From positions 1 to 52,963 of the forward strand of contig CAJUTR010000019.1 in assembly GCA_910589665.1 (NCBI GenBank): a DNA stretch of 52,963 nucleotides, in the 5' to 3' direction. The DNA is from an uncultured Eubacterium sp. (lineage in GTDB: Bacteria; Bacillota; Clostridia; Lachnospirales; Lachnospiraceae). This document shows positions 43,764 to 51,311 of the stretch, piece by piece. Both the position numbers and the translations under genes were made by a program. Each line of letters opens with the position of its first letter. Within the stretch, counting starts at the first letter, position 1. The notes beneath the pieces are model-generated. The model was not told where the DNA came from, searched no databases, and saw only the letters and a program-made list of their open reading frames with translations.

Positions 43764-44463
43764 ACAGGAGTGGATCGAAGCCGCGATCCTTTTGTTCTGC
43801 GTCGGTATGTTGTTTTATAGTTTATTTTATTTGCAGGGGAAGGAATATTATGCGATCAGTCTGGCAATCATTTTATCAGGAGTGATCCTTTTCTTACTGA
43901 AATTTGAGAATCGGAAACCCTCGGCCGCGGAATTGACGATCATCGCCGTTATGTGCGCGCTGGCGGTTGCCTCCCGCGTATCCTTTTTCTTTTTGCCGGA
44001 GGTGAAGCCGATGGCGGCCGTTGTGATCATCGTAGGGATCTCGCTCGGTGCGGAAACCGGATTTATCACGGGTGCCATGAGCGCCTTTTTGTCCAATTTC
44101 TATTTCGGGCAGGGTTCATGGACGCCGTTTCAGATGTTTGCACTCGGACTGGTCGGTTTTTTTTCTGGCATCGTGTTCCGGTGGATACCGGTCAACAAGA
44201 TCTCTCTCTGCTTGTACGGCGTCAGTTCCGTTCTGCTTCTATATGGAGGGATCGTAGACATCAATACGTTGTTCTATTATGAGGGGGAGAATACGCTGCC
44301 AGCGGTTCTTGCGGTGTATGGCGCTTCTTTTCCATTTAATCTGGCATTTGGTATTTCCACCGCAGTATTTCTTGTTCTTCTCCATAAGCCGGTGTTACGT
44401 AAACTGGCGAGGGTGAAACGGAAATACGGCCTCATTGACATAGATCATGAAATGAAACATTAA
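43753..44463 (+). CDS. ECF transporter S component, probable corrinoid specificity subunit
   Basis: Product of 236 residues with about seven hydrophobic segments. The alpha-helical S-component pattern includes AELTIIAVMCALAVASRV and the acidic/Gly loop GAETGFITGAMSAFLSNFYFGQG (given as GAETGFITG and NFYFGQG). Such subunits bind the vitamin and confer specificity. Corrinoid as substrate is inferred from the linked transcobalamin-like genes and the neighbouring riboswitch; CbrT-type S components are the precedent. The start at 43753 follows AGAGGAG. Confidence 0.85.
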   Translation: MKHKQEWIEAAILLFCVGMLFYSLFYLQGKEYYAISLAIILSGVILFLLKFENRKPSAAELTIIAVMCALAVASRVSFFFLPEVKPMAAVVIIVGISLGAETGFITGAMSAFLSNFYFGQGSWTPFQMFALGLVGFFSGIVFRWIPVNKISLCLYGVSSVLLLYGGIVDINTLFYYEGENTLPAVLAVYGASFPFNLAFGISTAVFLVLLHKPVLRKLARVKRKYGLIDIDHEMKH

Positions 44464-44480
44464 GTTAGAAAGAAGGTTAC

Positions 44481-45380
44481 ATGATGGGTAAGGTTAAGGT
44501 TATCACAGACAGCAACAGCGGTGTCACACAGGAACAGGCAGAAGAACTCGGGGTTGTGGTTCTTCCGATGCCGTTTTTTATCAATGAGAAACAGTATTTT
44601 GAGGGGATCAGCATGAGCCAGGATGATTTTTACCGCGCTCTTTTGGACAGTTCAGCAGAGGTCTCAACTTCCCAGCCGTCTCCGGAAGCGGTGATGGATC
44701 TTTGGAGAAAGGAGCTGGCTGAAAACGAGGAGATCGTACATATCCCGATGTCCAGCGGGATCAGCAGTTCGTGTGCGACGGCGCTCATGCTCGCGGATGA
44801 GGATGAATTTGCGGGACGGGTATTTGTCGTCGATAATCAGCGCATTTCGATCACGCAGCGGCGTTCGGTCATCCAGGCGAAGGAACTGGCGGACCGAGGT
44901 TTTTCGGGGCAACAGATACAGGAAATCCTTCTGCGGGACAAGTTCGAGAGCAGTATTTATATCATGGTCGATACGCTAAAATATTTGAGAAAGGGCGGGA
45001 GGCTGACGCCGGCGGTGGCGGCGATCGGAACGGTCCTGCGCATTAAACCGGTTCTTCAAATCCAGGGAGAGAGGCTGGATTCTTTTGCCAAAGTCAAGAC
45101 GTTAAAACAGGCAAAACAGACGATGATAAAAGCGGTCACGAGCGATATGGAGAAACGGTTTGCAAACTCCGGACAGATGCTCATTGACATTGCCCATACG
45201 CAAAACTGGGAAGAGGCAGAGATCTTCCGGCAGGAACTGGAGCAGGCTTTTCCGGGGCAGGATATCTATATTGACAACCTGTCGCTCAGCGTTTCGTGCC
45301 ATATCGGGCCGGGCGCGTTGGCAGTTGCCCTGTCGAATACGCCGAAGGAACTAAGGGGCGGCTGCGAGGCGCGCACCTGA
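44481..45380 (+). CDS. DegV family fatty-acid-binding protein
   Basis: Product of 299 residues. It shows VITDSNSGVTQEQAEEL at the start, the TSQPSP motif, IPMSSGISSSCATA, and LRKGGRLTPAVAAIG, all typical of DegV. These proteins bind a fatty acid and serve as FakB partners of the FakA kinase in fatty acid activation. It begins 17 bases after the ECF S gene and shares its terminator, so co-transcription is likely, though a functional link to corrinoid import is not evident. ATG 44484 is an equally good start. Confidence 0.93.
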   Translation: MMGKVKVITDSNSGVTQEQAEELGVVVLPMPFFINEKQYFEGISMSQDDFYRALLDSSAEVSTSQPSPEAVMDLWRKELAENEEIVHIPMSSGISSSCATALMLADEDEFAGRVFVVDNQRISITQRRSVIQAKELADRGFSGQQIQEILLRDKFESSIYIMVDTLKYLRKGGRLTPAVAAIGTVLRIKPVLQIQGERLDSFAKVKTLKQAKQTMIKAVTSDMEKRFANSGQMLIDIAHTQNWEEAEIFRQELEQAFPGQDIYIDNLSLSVSCHIGPGALAVALSNTPKELRGGCEART

Positions 45381-45405
45381 AAAGAATGGCAGGGGCCATT
45401 CTTTT
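45380..45405 (+). terminator. Terminator after degV gene
   Basis: Perfect 11-bp stem AAAAGAATGGC/GCCATTCTTTT with loop AGGG. The A/T arms make it potentially active on both strands. Confidence 0.75.
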
Positions 45406-45436
45406 CTCCGCGAAGGGACGGGAATTTTAGGAAAGA

Positions 45437-45473
45437 AAGGACTGCCTGTCGAACGATACGACAGGCAGTCCTT
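45437..45473 (-). terminator. Terminator of the - strand genes ending at 45512
   Basis: Perfect 15-bp stem AAGGACTGCCTGTCG/CGACAGGCAGTCCTT with a seven-base loop; on the - strand it is followed by a T/C-rich run. Confidence 0.75.
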
Positions 45474-45511
45474 ATAGAAAAAGAGGAAAACAAAAACCAG
45501 TTGTAAGCTTT

Positions 45512-45790
45512 TTATTTGGATGACGGTTTTACGTAAACATCTACATCTTCGTCGTCATCATCAAAATCATCGTCAAACTCATCATAATCAAAGTCACCAT
45601 CGAAATCATCCAAATAGCGGGGAGTTACGCGGCGATATACGGCGTAGGCAATCGCAGCGACACAGGCAACAGCGCCAATGATGGCGAGTATCCATACGAT
45701 ACAAGTCTTCCGCTCCTCATCTGCTTTATTTTTGTTTAAAATCTGGTTGATTTTCGCATTGTTTACGAGGTCATCAAATTTTCCGCACAT
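45512..45790 (-). CDS. Small membrane protein with acidic tail
   Basis: Product of 92 residues, not recognised. An N-terminal soluble part precedes one membrane helix (CIVWILAIIGAVACVAAIAYAV, about 30-51). The tail is extremely acidic (DDFDDDDEDVDV), ending KPSSK. It lies about 90 bases downstream of pcrA on the same strand, before a strong terminator. Confidence 0.7.
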   Translation of the reverse strand: MCGKFDDLVNNAKINQILNKNKADEERKTCIVWILAIIGAVACVAAIAYAVYRRVTPRYLDDFDGDFDYDEFDDDFDDDDEDVDVYVKPSSK

Positions 45791-45881
45791 AGATCACTAC
45801 CATCCTTTCCATATCCATTCATGTTCAATTGCTTCTATATAGTAGTATAACATATTGGGTAAAAATATACCAGTCATAAAT

Positions 45882-48215
45882 TTATATTTTTGTAAGTTTT
45901 GCGAATGAGCTCCGAAGCTTCCGCTGTCCGAAATCGTTGAATGAAACGACGACTTCATAGTCGTTGCTCTTTTGTTCCAAAGATACAACGGTTCCCGTGC
46001 CGAACTTCATGTGATAGACCGTATCACCCGTTTCATAGTCCGGTTTCCCGCCGGGGGCGGCAGAAGCGGATGAGAGATTCGCAGCATTTGACGATCCCTG
46101 TCCGGCAAATAAAGATTTTCCTTTTTGGATGTAGGGATTGTTGGCGAATGGGTTTTTCGAATTTGCTTTGCCATAGTTCTTTTTCAGCGGGGCAGATAGC
46201 GGGGCTGGTATACTGCTGGTATGTTCGGTCATCCGGCTAAACGGTGTTTCATAATCCCCATCGGACTGTTTGATGAGGTGCCTCGGGATTTCGCTGATGA
46301 AACGGGAAGGAAAGTTGAAATTCGGCTCGCCGTTTCTCATCCGCTGTCTGGCACAGGTCAGCGTCAGTTTTTTCATGGCTCTTGTGATGCCGACATAGCA
46401 CAGCCGGCGTTCTTCTTCCATCTCTTCCGGTGAGGGGTCGTAGACTGCCATCGAACCGGGGAATACGCCTTCTTCCATGCCGCAAATGTATACGTGTGGG
46501 AATTCGAGTCCTTTGGCGCTGTGCAGCGTCATGAGGAGAACCTGCTCGGCGTCGTTGTCCAGTGTGTCAATATCCGCGACGAGCGCGATGTTTTCTAGCA
46601 GGCCGTTTAACGTGCCCGGGTCGCCAGATGGATCCTCGGCGGCATCGGTTTCGTACTGGATGACTTTATTCATGAGGGAGTCGATGTTTTCCAGTCTGGC
46701 TCCGGCTTCTACGGTGTCTTCGGCTTCGAGTTCCTTTACGTATCCCGTGGAATCCATGATTTCTTCTAATAGTCCCTTCAGGCTGAACCCAGGTTCGTCA
46801 AGACGGTGTTTTAAATGGTCGATAAAGCTGACAAAGCTGTGGATCCGGGAAGCGGCGCGCGAACATCCATCGATGTAATCCGCCTGGCGCAGCGCCTCAA
46901 AGAAACTGATCTCATGTTCGATGCTGTGATCGGTAATGCGCTGGACGGTCGTGGCTCCGATCCCTCGTTTCGGGACGTTGATGATCCGTTTGATGGCTAT
47001 ATCATCGTCGGAATTGCTTACCGCCTTTAAATAGCAGAGAAGATCTTTAATCTCTTTTCTCGCATAAAAGTTGATCGCACCGACGATCCGGTAGGGGATA
47101 TTTTCCTGCACAAGTTTTTCTTCGAAAATACGGGACTGCGCGTTTGTCCGGTAGAGGATGGCAAAGTCGGAGTAGCCGCGCCTGGCCGTGTCGGTCTCGT
47201 GTTTGATGTCGCCAGCGATACCGGCTGCCTCTTCGTACTCGTTGCGGAATTGGACGAAACGGATCGGATCCCCCTCTTCAGCATCTGTCCAGAGGGATTT
47301 CTGTTTTCGCTCGGTATTATGCCGGATCACTTCATTGGCGGCGTCCAGAATGCGTTTAGTGGAGCGGTAGTTCTGTTCGAGCCGGATCGTGACCGCGTCT
47401 GGAAAGATTTTTTCGAAGTTTAATATGTTCATGATATTGGCGCCGCGAAATTTATAGATCGACTGATCGTCGTCCCCGACGACGCAGAGATTCCGGTATT
47501 TTCCTGCGAGCAGCGCCAGCAGCTTAAACTGGGCGGTGTTCGTATCCTGATACTCGTCTACCAGCAGGAAACGGAAGCGGTTCTGGTATTGCTCCAGGAT
47601 TTCCGCTTGCGTCTCGAATAGTTCCACGGTTTTCATGATGAGGTCGTCAAAATCAAGCGCCTGATTCTGTTTTAAGCGCTTTTGGTATTCTTTATATACG
47701 TTGCCGAAAATTTTGCGGTCATATTGTTTTGCCACTTCGTCCGCGTATAGTTCGGGCGTCTTTAATTCATTCTTTGCGCTGGAAATGGCGTTTAGAAATG
47801 TTTTTTCGCGAAATTTTTTTGTGTCTATGTTCAGATGTTTGCAAATATCCTTCATCAGGCTTTTCTGATCGTCCGCGTCGTAGATCGTAAAGCTGCGGTC
47901 ATAGCCGATGTGATCGATGAAACGTCTCAGGATGCGGACGCATGTCGAGTGGAAGGTACTTACCCAGACGCTTTCTGCGCCATAGGAGACGATCTGGTCC
48001 ACCCGCTCCCGCATTTCATTGGCCGCTTTGTTTGTGAACGTCAGCGCCAGGATCTGGTACGGGTTGATCTGATGTTCTTCGATCAGATAGGCGATGCGGT
48101 GGGTCAGCACCCGGGTTTTTCCGGAACCAGCTCCCGCCAGAATTAACAGGGGCCCCTCAAAATGTTGCACGGCCTCTTGTTGTTTATCGTTTAATCCAGT
48201 TAATATATCAATCAC
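45882..48215 (-). CDS. pcrA: ATP-dependent DNA helicase PcrA/UvrD
   Basis: Product of 777 residues from the chosen start. Superfamily 1A motifs: Q-motif LNDKQQEAV, Walker A AGAGSGKTR, LVDEYQDTN (motif II), GDDDQSIYKFRGA (motif III), EQNYRST (motif IV), LMTLHSAKGLEF and YVGITRA. The C-terminal Tudor-like part (GDTVYHMKFGTGTV) is the RNA polymerase-binding region of PcrA. It acts in repair and replication-transcription conflicts. The start is probably GTG 48215, six bases after GAGG; ATG 48227 is an alternative. Confidence 0.96.
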   Translation of the reverse strand: MIDILTGLNDKQQEAVQHFEGPLLILAGAGSGKTRVLTHRIAYLIEEHQINPYQILALTFTNKAANEMRERVDQIVSYGAESVWVSTFHSTCVRILRRFIDHIGYDRSFTIYDADDQKSLMKDICKHLNIDTKKFREKTFLNAISSAKNELKTPELYADEVAKQYDRKIFGNVYKEYQKRLKQNQALDFDDLIMKTVELFETQAEILEQYQNRFRFLLVDEYQDTNTAQFKLLALLAGKYRNLCVVGDDDQSIYKFRGANIMNILNFEKIFPDAVTIRLEQNYRSTKRILDAANEVIRHNTERKQKSLWTDAEEGDPIRFVQFRNEYEEAAGIAGDIKHETDTARRGYSDFAILYRTNAQSRIFEEKLVQENIPYRIVGAINFYARKEIKDLLCYLKAVSNSDDDIAIKRIINVPKRGIGATTVQRITDHSIEHEISFFEALRQADYIDGCSRAASRIHSFVSFIDHLKHRLDEPGFSLKGLLEEIMDSTGYVKELEAEDTVEAGARLENIDSLMNKVIQYETDAAEDPSGDPGTLNGLLENIALVADIDTLDNDAEQVLLMTLHSAKGLEFPHVYICGMEEGVFPGSMAVYDPSPEEMEEERRLCYVGITRAMKKLTLTCARQRMRNGEPNFNFPSRFISEIPRHLIKQSDGDYETPFSRMTEHTSSIPAPLSAPLKKNYGKANSKNPFANNPYIQKGKSLFAGQGSSNAANLSSASAAPGGKPDYETGDTVYHMKFGTGTVVSLEQKSNDYEVVVSFNDFGQRKLRSSFAKLTKI

Positions 48216-48373
48216 AATATTCCTCATTTCTGCTAGGCGTAGGATGCTCATCCTGAACCGGCTTGGGGAGTTAACGTAAACTTGTTTTGACAGGTTCACT
48301 TTAAGAGCATCGTTCGCCTTCGCTTTTTTCGTAAATAGAATGGTCTGTGTCAGATGTTCGCAGATCTGGTCTG

Positions 48374-48991
48374 CTATTTATTGTTCTTTCGCGGGTCGAA
48401 ATCGAGTGTTTCATCAATGATCCGCTCGATGATCTGTTTTTTCATGTAGACGTCGAAACTCAACATACATATGTAGGCAAAACGGGACAGGTAGTCGGCT
48501 TCGGCCTCGTCTGTGGCGTCTATGAATATTTCCTGCGAGCTCTTGAAGCGTCGTACGACATCTTTGGTGAGATTATTTGTCTGTTCTTTTTCCATTTTAA
48601 ATATTTCTTCGTATATTTTTTCGAGAGAAATGTCTTTCGAACCCCCATCATAAAACATATGAGTGAGAGGGGCGAAGATTTTTTGGATGTCGCTGATCGA
48701 CAGGACATTTTTAAAGTAGTACAAAAAGATCAGGAGAAACATATGCTCTTTGGAATACTTTTTTTTGTTCGGCGGCGGGAGCAGGTTATTTTTCGTATAG
48801 TTGTTGATCATTGTTTTGGTAAGTATTTTGTCTTCCTCCGTCCGTTTGCAGGCTTCCAGGTGGGCGTCCATAAATGTCGTGACCTGATCCATATAGAGGT
48901 CGATGTTTGGAATGTCCTCTGGGTTTATGTAATCGATTTCCCGCAGTTTGTTGATTATGTCCATTATACTTTCTTCGTTACTTTTTTTCAT
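48374..48991 (-). CDS. DUF1836 family protein
   Basis: Product of 205 residues. It matches the DUF1836 pattern, with a MerR-like helix-turn-helix region (LTKTMINNYTKNNLLPPPNKKKYSKEH, read as MINNYTKNNLLP then KKYSKEHM) and an all-helical rest. Such proteins are thought to be regulators, with unknown targets. The start at 48991 has AGAGG four bases upstream. It precedes pcrA by 158 bases on the same strand and has its own promoter and an upstream palindrome. Confidence 0.85.
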   Translation of the reverse strand: MKKSNEESIMDIINKLREIDYINPEDIPNIDLYMDQVTTFMDAHLEACKRTEEDKILTKTMINNYTKNNLLPPPNKKKYSKEHMFLLIFLYYFKNVLSISDIQKIFAPLTHMFYDGGSKDISLEKIYEEIFKMEKEQTNNLTKDVVRRFKSSQEIFIDATDEAEADYLSRFAYICMLSFDVYMKKQIIERIIDETLDFDPRKNNK

Positions 48992-49029
48992 GGTTCCTCT
49001 CATTTCTGCGCCTTTTTGCGCCGTGATCT

Positions 49030-49049
49030 GCGCATCATATGATTTGCGC
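49030..49049. promoter_or_regulatory. Palindromic element in the DUF1836 leader
   Basis: GCGCA and TGCGC arms flank an inner TCATATGA. It lies between the -10 box and the ribosome site of the DUF1836 gene, a position suited to an autoregulatory operator. Confidence 0.35.
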
Positions 49050-49078
49050 CTTGGATGACGCTGTGGTCATATTAGTAC

Positions 49079-49107
49079 AGTATAACTTATTTTCAGAAAA
49101 AAAGCAA
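49079..49107 (-). promoter_or_regulatory. Promoter of the DUF1836 gene
   Basis: On the - strand, TTGCTT (49107-49102), 17 bases, TATACT (49084-49079). Confidence 0.65.
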
Positions 49108-49109
49108 AT

Positions 49110-49138
49110 TTGACTTCCATTTCTGCTTATGTTACCAT
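49110..49138 (+). promoter_or_regulatory. Promoter of the MIF-like gene
   Basis: TTGACT at 49110-49115, 17 bases, TACCAT at 49133-49138 with an extended TG. It is divergent from, and two bases away from, the DUF1836 promoter. Confidence 0.6.
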
Positions 49139-49226
49139 TAAAAGGGCTGGCAGGGAGGGGCAGATATTTTCTGCTTCAGACGTCTTTCTGCCTTTGATAA
49201 AAATCGTTTATTGGAAGGAGAATCAT

Positions 49227-49571
49227 ATGCCATTTATTAATTCGAAGGTTACCGTAAAAATGACAGAAGAGAAGAAGGAAGCAGTGAAAAAGAAACTGGG
49301 GGATGCGATCACGCTGATTCCCGGAAAGTCGGAGCATTGGCTGATGGTCGGTTTTGAGGATGAGTATGATCTTTATTTTCAGGGGAACCGAGATGGTGAG
49401 AGCGCGTTTGTCGAGGTGAGTGCGTTTGGCAGCGTTCCGGCGTCGGTGTGTGATGCGCTGACTGGGAAGATCTGTGACATTTTGGAGGGGGAGCTGGCGA
49501 TACCGAAAAACCGTATTTATGTGAAGTATCAGGAAGTGCAAAACTGGGGATGGAATGGGAGTAATCTGTGA
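49227..49571 (+). CDS. MIF-like tautomerase
   Basis: Product of 114 residues, the exact size of vertebrate macrophage migration inhibitory factor. MPFINSKV leaves the catalytic Pro1 after Met removal, a Lys lies near position 33 (GKSEHWLMVGF), and the end NRIYVKYQEVQNWGWNGSNL follows the MIF C-terminus (VGWN-ST-F). It probably forms a trimer with keto-enol (phenylpyruvate-type) tautomerase activity. GGAAGGAG is upstream of the ATG; the longer frame from 49110 has no ribosome site. Confidence 0.87.
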   Translation: MPFINSKVTVKMTEEKKEAVKKKLGDAITLIPGKSEHWLMVGFEDEYDLYFQGNRDGESAFVEVSAFGSVPASVCDALTGKICDILEGELAIPKNRIYVKYQEVQNWGWNGSNL

Positions 49572-49609
49572 GAAGATAAAAATTAGTAGGAAGGATGAAG
49601 GTTGGAACG

Positions 49610-50986
49610 ATGATGAAGAAAAAAGAGTGCTATGAAGGGGAGGTTATCCGACTTGCTTTCCCCAATAAAGGGATCGTGAAAGTGGAAGGGGAGGAAGATG
49701 CTGTGCAGGTGAAAAACACGTTACCGGGACAGCGGATCTCGTTCCAGCTGACTAAGAATGAACAGAAGAAAAAGGAAGGACGTGTTCTGGAGATTTTGGC
49801 GCGGTCGAACTTAGAAACAGAAGTTCCGCCGTGCCCTCATTTTGATGTGTGCGGCGGTTGTTCTTATCAGACTTTGGCTTATCAAGTACAGAAGGAATTG
49901 AAACGGAGTCAGGTGGAGGCGTTGTTTCACAATGTCTGCCCGGATTTTCCACAGATCGAGTGTGTGGACAGCCCGGCAGTATGGGAATACCGGAATAAGA
50001 TGGAGTTTTCGTTTGGCGATGAGGTGAAGGGCGGGGCCCTTACGCTTGGCCTGCATAAGAGGGGGAGTTTTTATGATATAGTGCCAGTCAGACAATGTCA
50101 GATCGTGAATGGGGATGTGAGGAAGATATTGTCTGCCACGGTAGATTATTTTGCGGGTGAAAGTTTGCCCTATTATCATAAGATGAGCCATGAGGGATAT
50201 CTGCGTCATCTGCTCGTACGGAATGCGGCGCAGACAGGTGAGATTTTAGTTTGTCTTGTGACAACTTCACAGAAAGAGGTCGATCTGGCGCCTTATTGTG
50301 AAAGGTTACTGGAGGATGACTACGAGGGGAAGATCGCAGGGGTTTTACATATGGTGAATGACGGACTTTCGGATGTGGTGAGGGCGGATCGGACAGAGAT
50401 TTTGTATGGAAAAGATTATTTTTATGAAGGGATTTTAGGGCTTACGTTTCAGATTTCACCGTTTTCTTTTTTTCAGACGAATTCACGCGGGGCGGAGGTT
50501 TTGTATGAAATCGTGAGAGGGTATATGGGGGAGCTTCGCGGAAAGGTCGTGTTTGATCTGTACAGCGGGACGGGCACGATCGCGCAAGTGCTGGCGCCGG
50601 CTGTACAGGATGGTAAGGTGATTGGGGTGGAGATCGTGGAGGAAGCGGTGGAGGCCGCCCGGATCAATGCGGCGAGAAATGGTTTGGACAATTGCGAGTT
50701 TATCGCTGGGGATGTGTTGAAGGTGATCTATGAGATGGAGGAGAAGCCGGATGTGATCGTGCTGGACCCGCCGAGGGAGGGGGTGCATCCGAAGGCGCTG
50801 CGGAGGATCTTGGCGTATGGGGTGGAGCAGATCGTTTATATTTCGTGCAAGCCGACGAGCCTGGCGAGGGAGATGGAAGTGTTTTTGGAGCATGGGTACA
50901 GGCCGGTGAAGGCGGTTTGTGTGGATCTGTTTCCTTGGACGAGGGGGGTAGAGACGGTGGTAATGTTTTCCCACAAAAGAAACTGA
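49610..50986 (+). CDS. rlmD: 23S rRNA (uracil-5)-methyltransferase, RlmD/RlmCD type
   Basis: Product of 458 residues. An N-terminal TRAM domain is followed by four iron-sulfur cysteines (CPHFDVCGGC near residues 75-84 and QCQI later), then the methyltransferase fold FDLYSGTGTIAQ, DPPREGVHPKAL and the catalytic-Cys loop YISCKPTSLARE. It makes m5U in 23S rRNA; Gram-positive members may modify two sites. The ATG at 49595 abuts its own GGAAGG, so 49610 (or 49613) is preferred. Confidence 0.93.
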   Translation: MMKKKECYEGEVIRLAFPNKGIVKVEGEEDAVQVKNTLPGQRISFQLTKNEQKKKEGRVLEILARSNLETEVPPCPHFDVCGGCSYQTLAYQVQKELKRSQVEALFHNVCPDFPQIECVDSPAVWEYRNKMEFSFGDEVKGGALTLGLHKRGSFYDIVPVRQCQIVNGDVRKILSATVDYFAGESLPYYHKMSHEGYLRHLLVRNAAQTGEILVCLVTTSQKEVDLAPYCERLLEDDYEGKIAGVLHMVNDGLSDVVRADRTEILYGKDYFYEGILGLTFQISPFSFFQTNSRGAEVLYEIVRGYMGELRGKVVFDLYSGTGTIAQVLAPAVQDGKVIGVEIVEEAVEAARINAARNGLDNCEFIAGDVLKVIYEMEEKPDVIVLDPPREGVHPKALRRILAYGVEQIVYISCKPTSLAREMEVFLEHGYRPVKAVCVDLFPWTRGVETVVMFSHKRN

Positions 50987-51103
50987 TAGCGTAATCAATG
51001 TAAAAGTGTAGGTTGGGGAGGGGGAGGGTAAAGAGTCATGTCGTGAACTAGTCTATTACTAGAAATCGGTTATAGAAGCCGAGCTTTATGTAAACATCAG
51101 GAT
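50987..51103. other. Spacer between rlmD and tracrRNA
   Basis: No gene. It holds a G-rich tract (51011-51028) with runs of 2, 4, 5 and 3 G and a short TCGG/CCGA stem. No clear rlmD terminator other than the bidirectional hairpin at 51109-51132. Confidence 0.4.
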
Positions 51104-51219
51104 AAAATAAAAACCCGCTATTGCGAGTTTTTATCAATCACACACTGTGATGCCGTTAGGCGATTTGAATAAATTTTTATTTGAACTTATGATGTAAAAT
51201 TAAGTATGGTACTTAACTA
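51104..51219 (-). ncRNA. tracrRNA of the type II CRISPR-Cas system
   Basis: A transcript read on the - strand has an AT-rich 5' anti-repeat (51217 down to about 51180), including the 7-bp palindrome TTAAGTA/TACTTAA (51200-51216). A short GCC/GGC hairpin (51152-51161), a 6-bp ATCACA/TGTGAT hairpin (51137-51151) and a terminator hairpin follow. This anti-repeat, small hairpins, terminator order and the position just upstream of cas9 are those of known tracrRNAs. The matching repeat array is outside the window, so the anti-repeat pairing is unproven. Confidence 0.8.
51109..51132 (-). terminator. Terminator of tracrRNA
   Basis: AAAAAC and CGC pair with GCG and GTTTTT around TATT with one mismatch; on the - strand it ends in TTTTTATTTT. 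It could also stop read-through from rlmD. Confidence 0.7.
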
Positions 51220-51225
51220 ATAACT

Positions 51226-51254
51226 ATTTTACGCTATGGAACCGATTATGTCAA
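51226..51254 (-). promoter_or_regulatory. Promoter of tracrRNA
   Basis: On the - strand, TTGACA (51254-51249), 17 bases, TAAAAT (51231-51226). The start would be near 51219. Confidence 0.8.
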
Positions 51255-51311
51255 GAAAAAACGGCAGATCTTCATCTGTGAGATTCAATAAAGGAGAAGG
51301 TAGGAAAAAAC

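Noticed and set aside
51011..51028. G-quadruplex in the spacer after rlmD
   Set aside because: Only three G runs reach length three, so a stable three-tier quadruplex is not supported.
50987..51311. CRISPR repeat array
   Set aside because: Only one copy of the repeat-like sequence is present; it is the tracrRNA anti-repeat and no spaced repeats occur.
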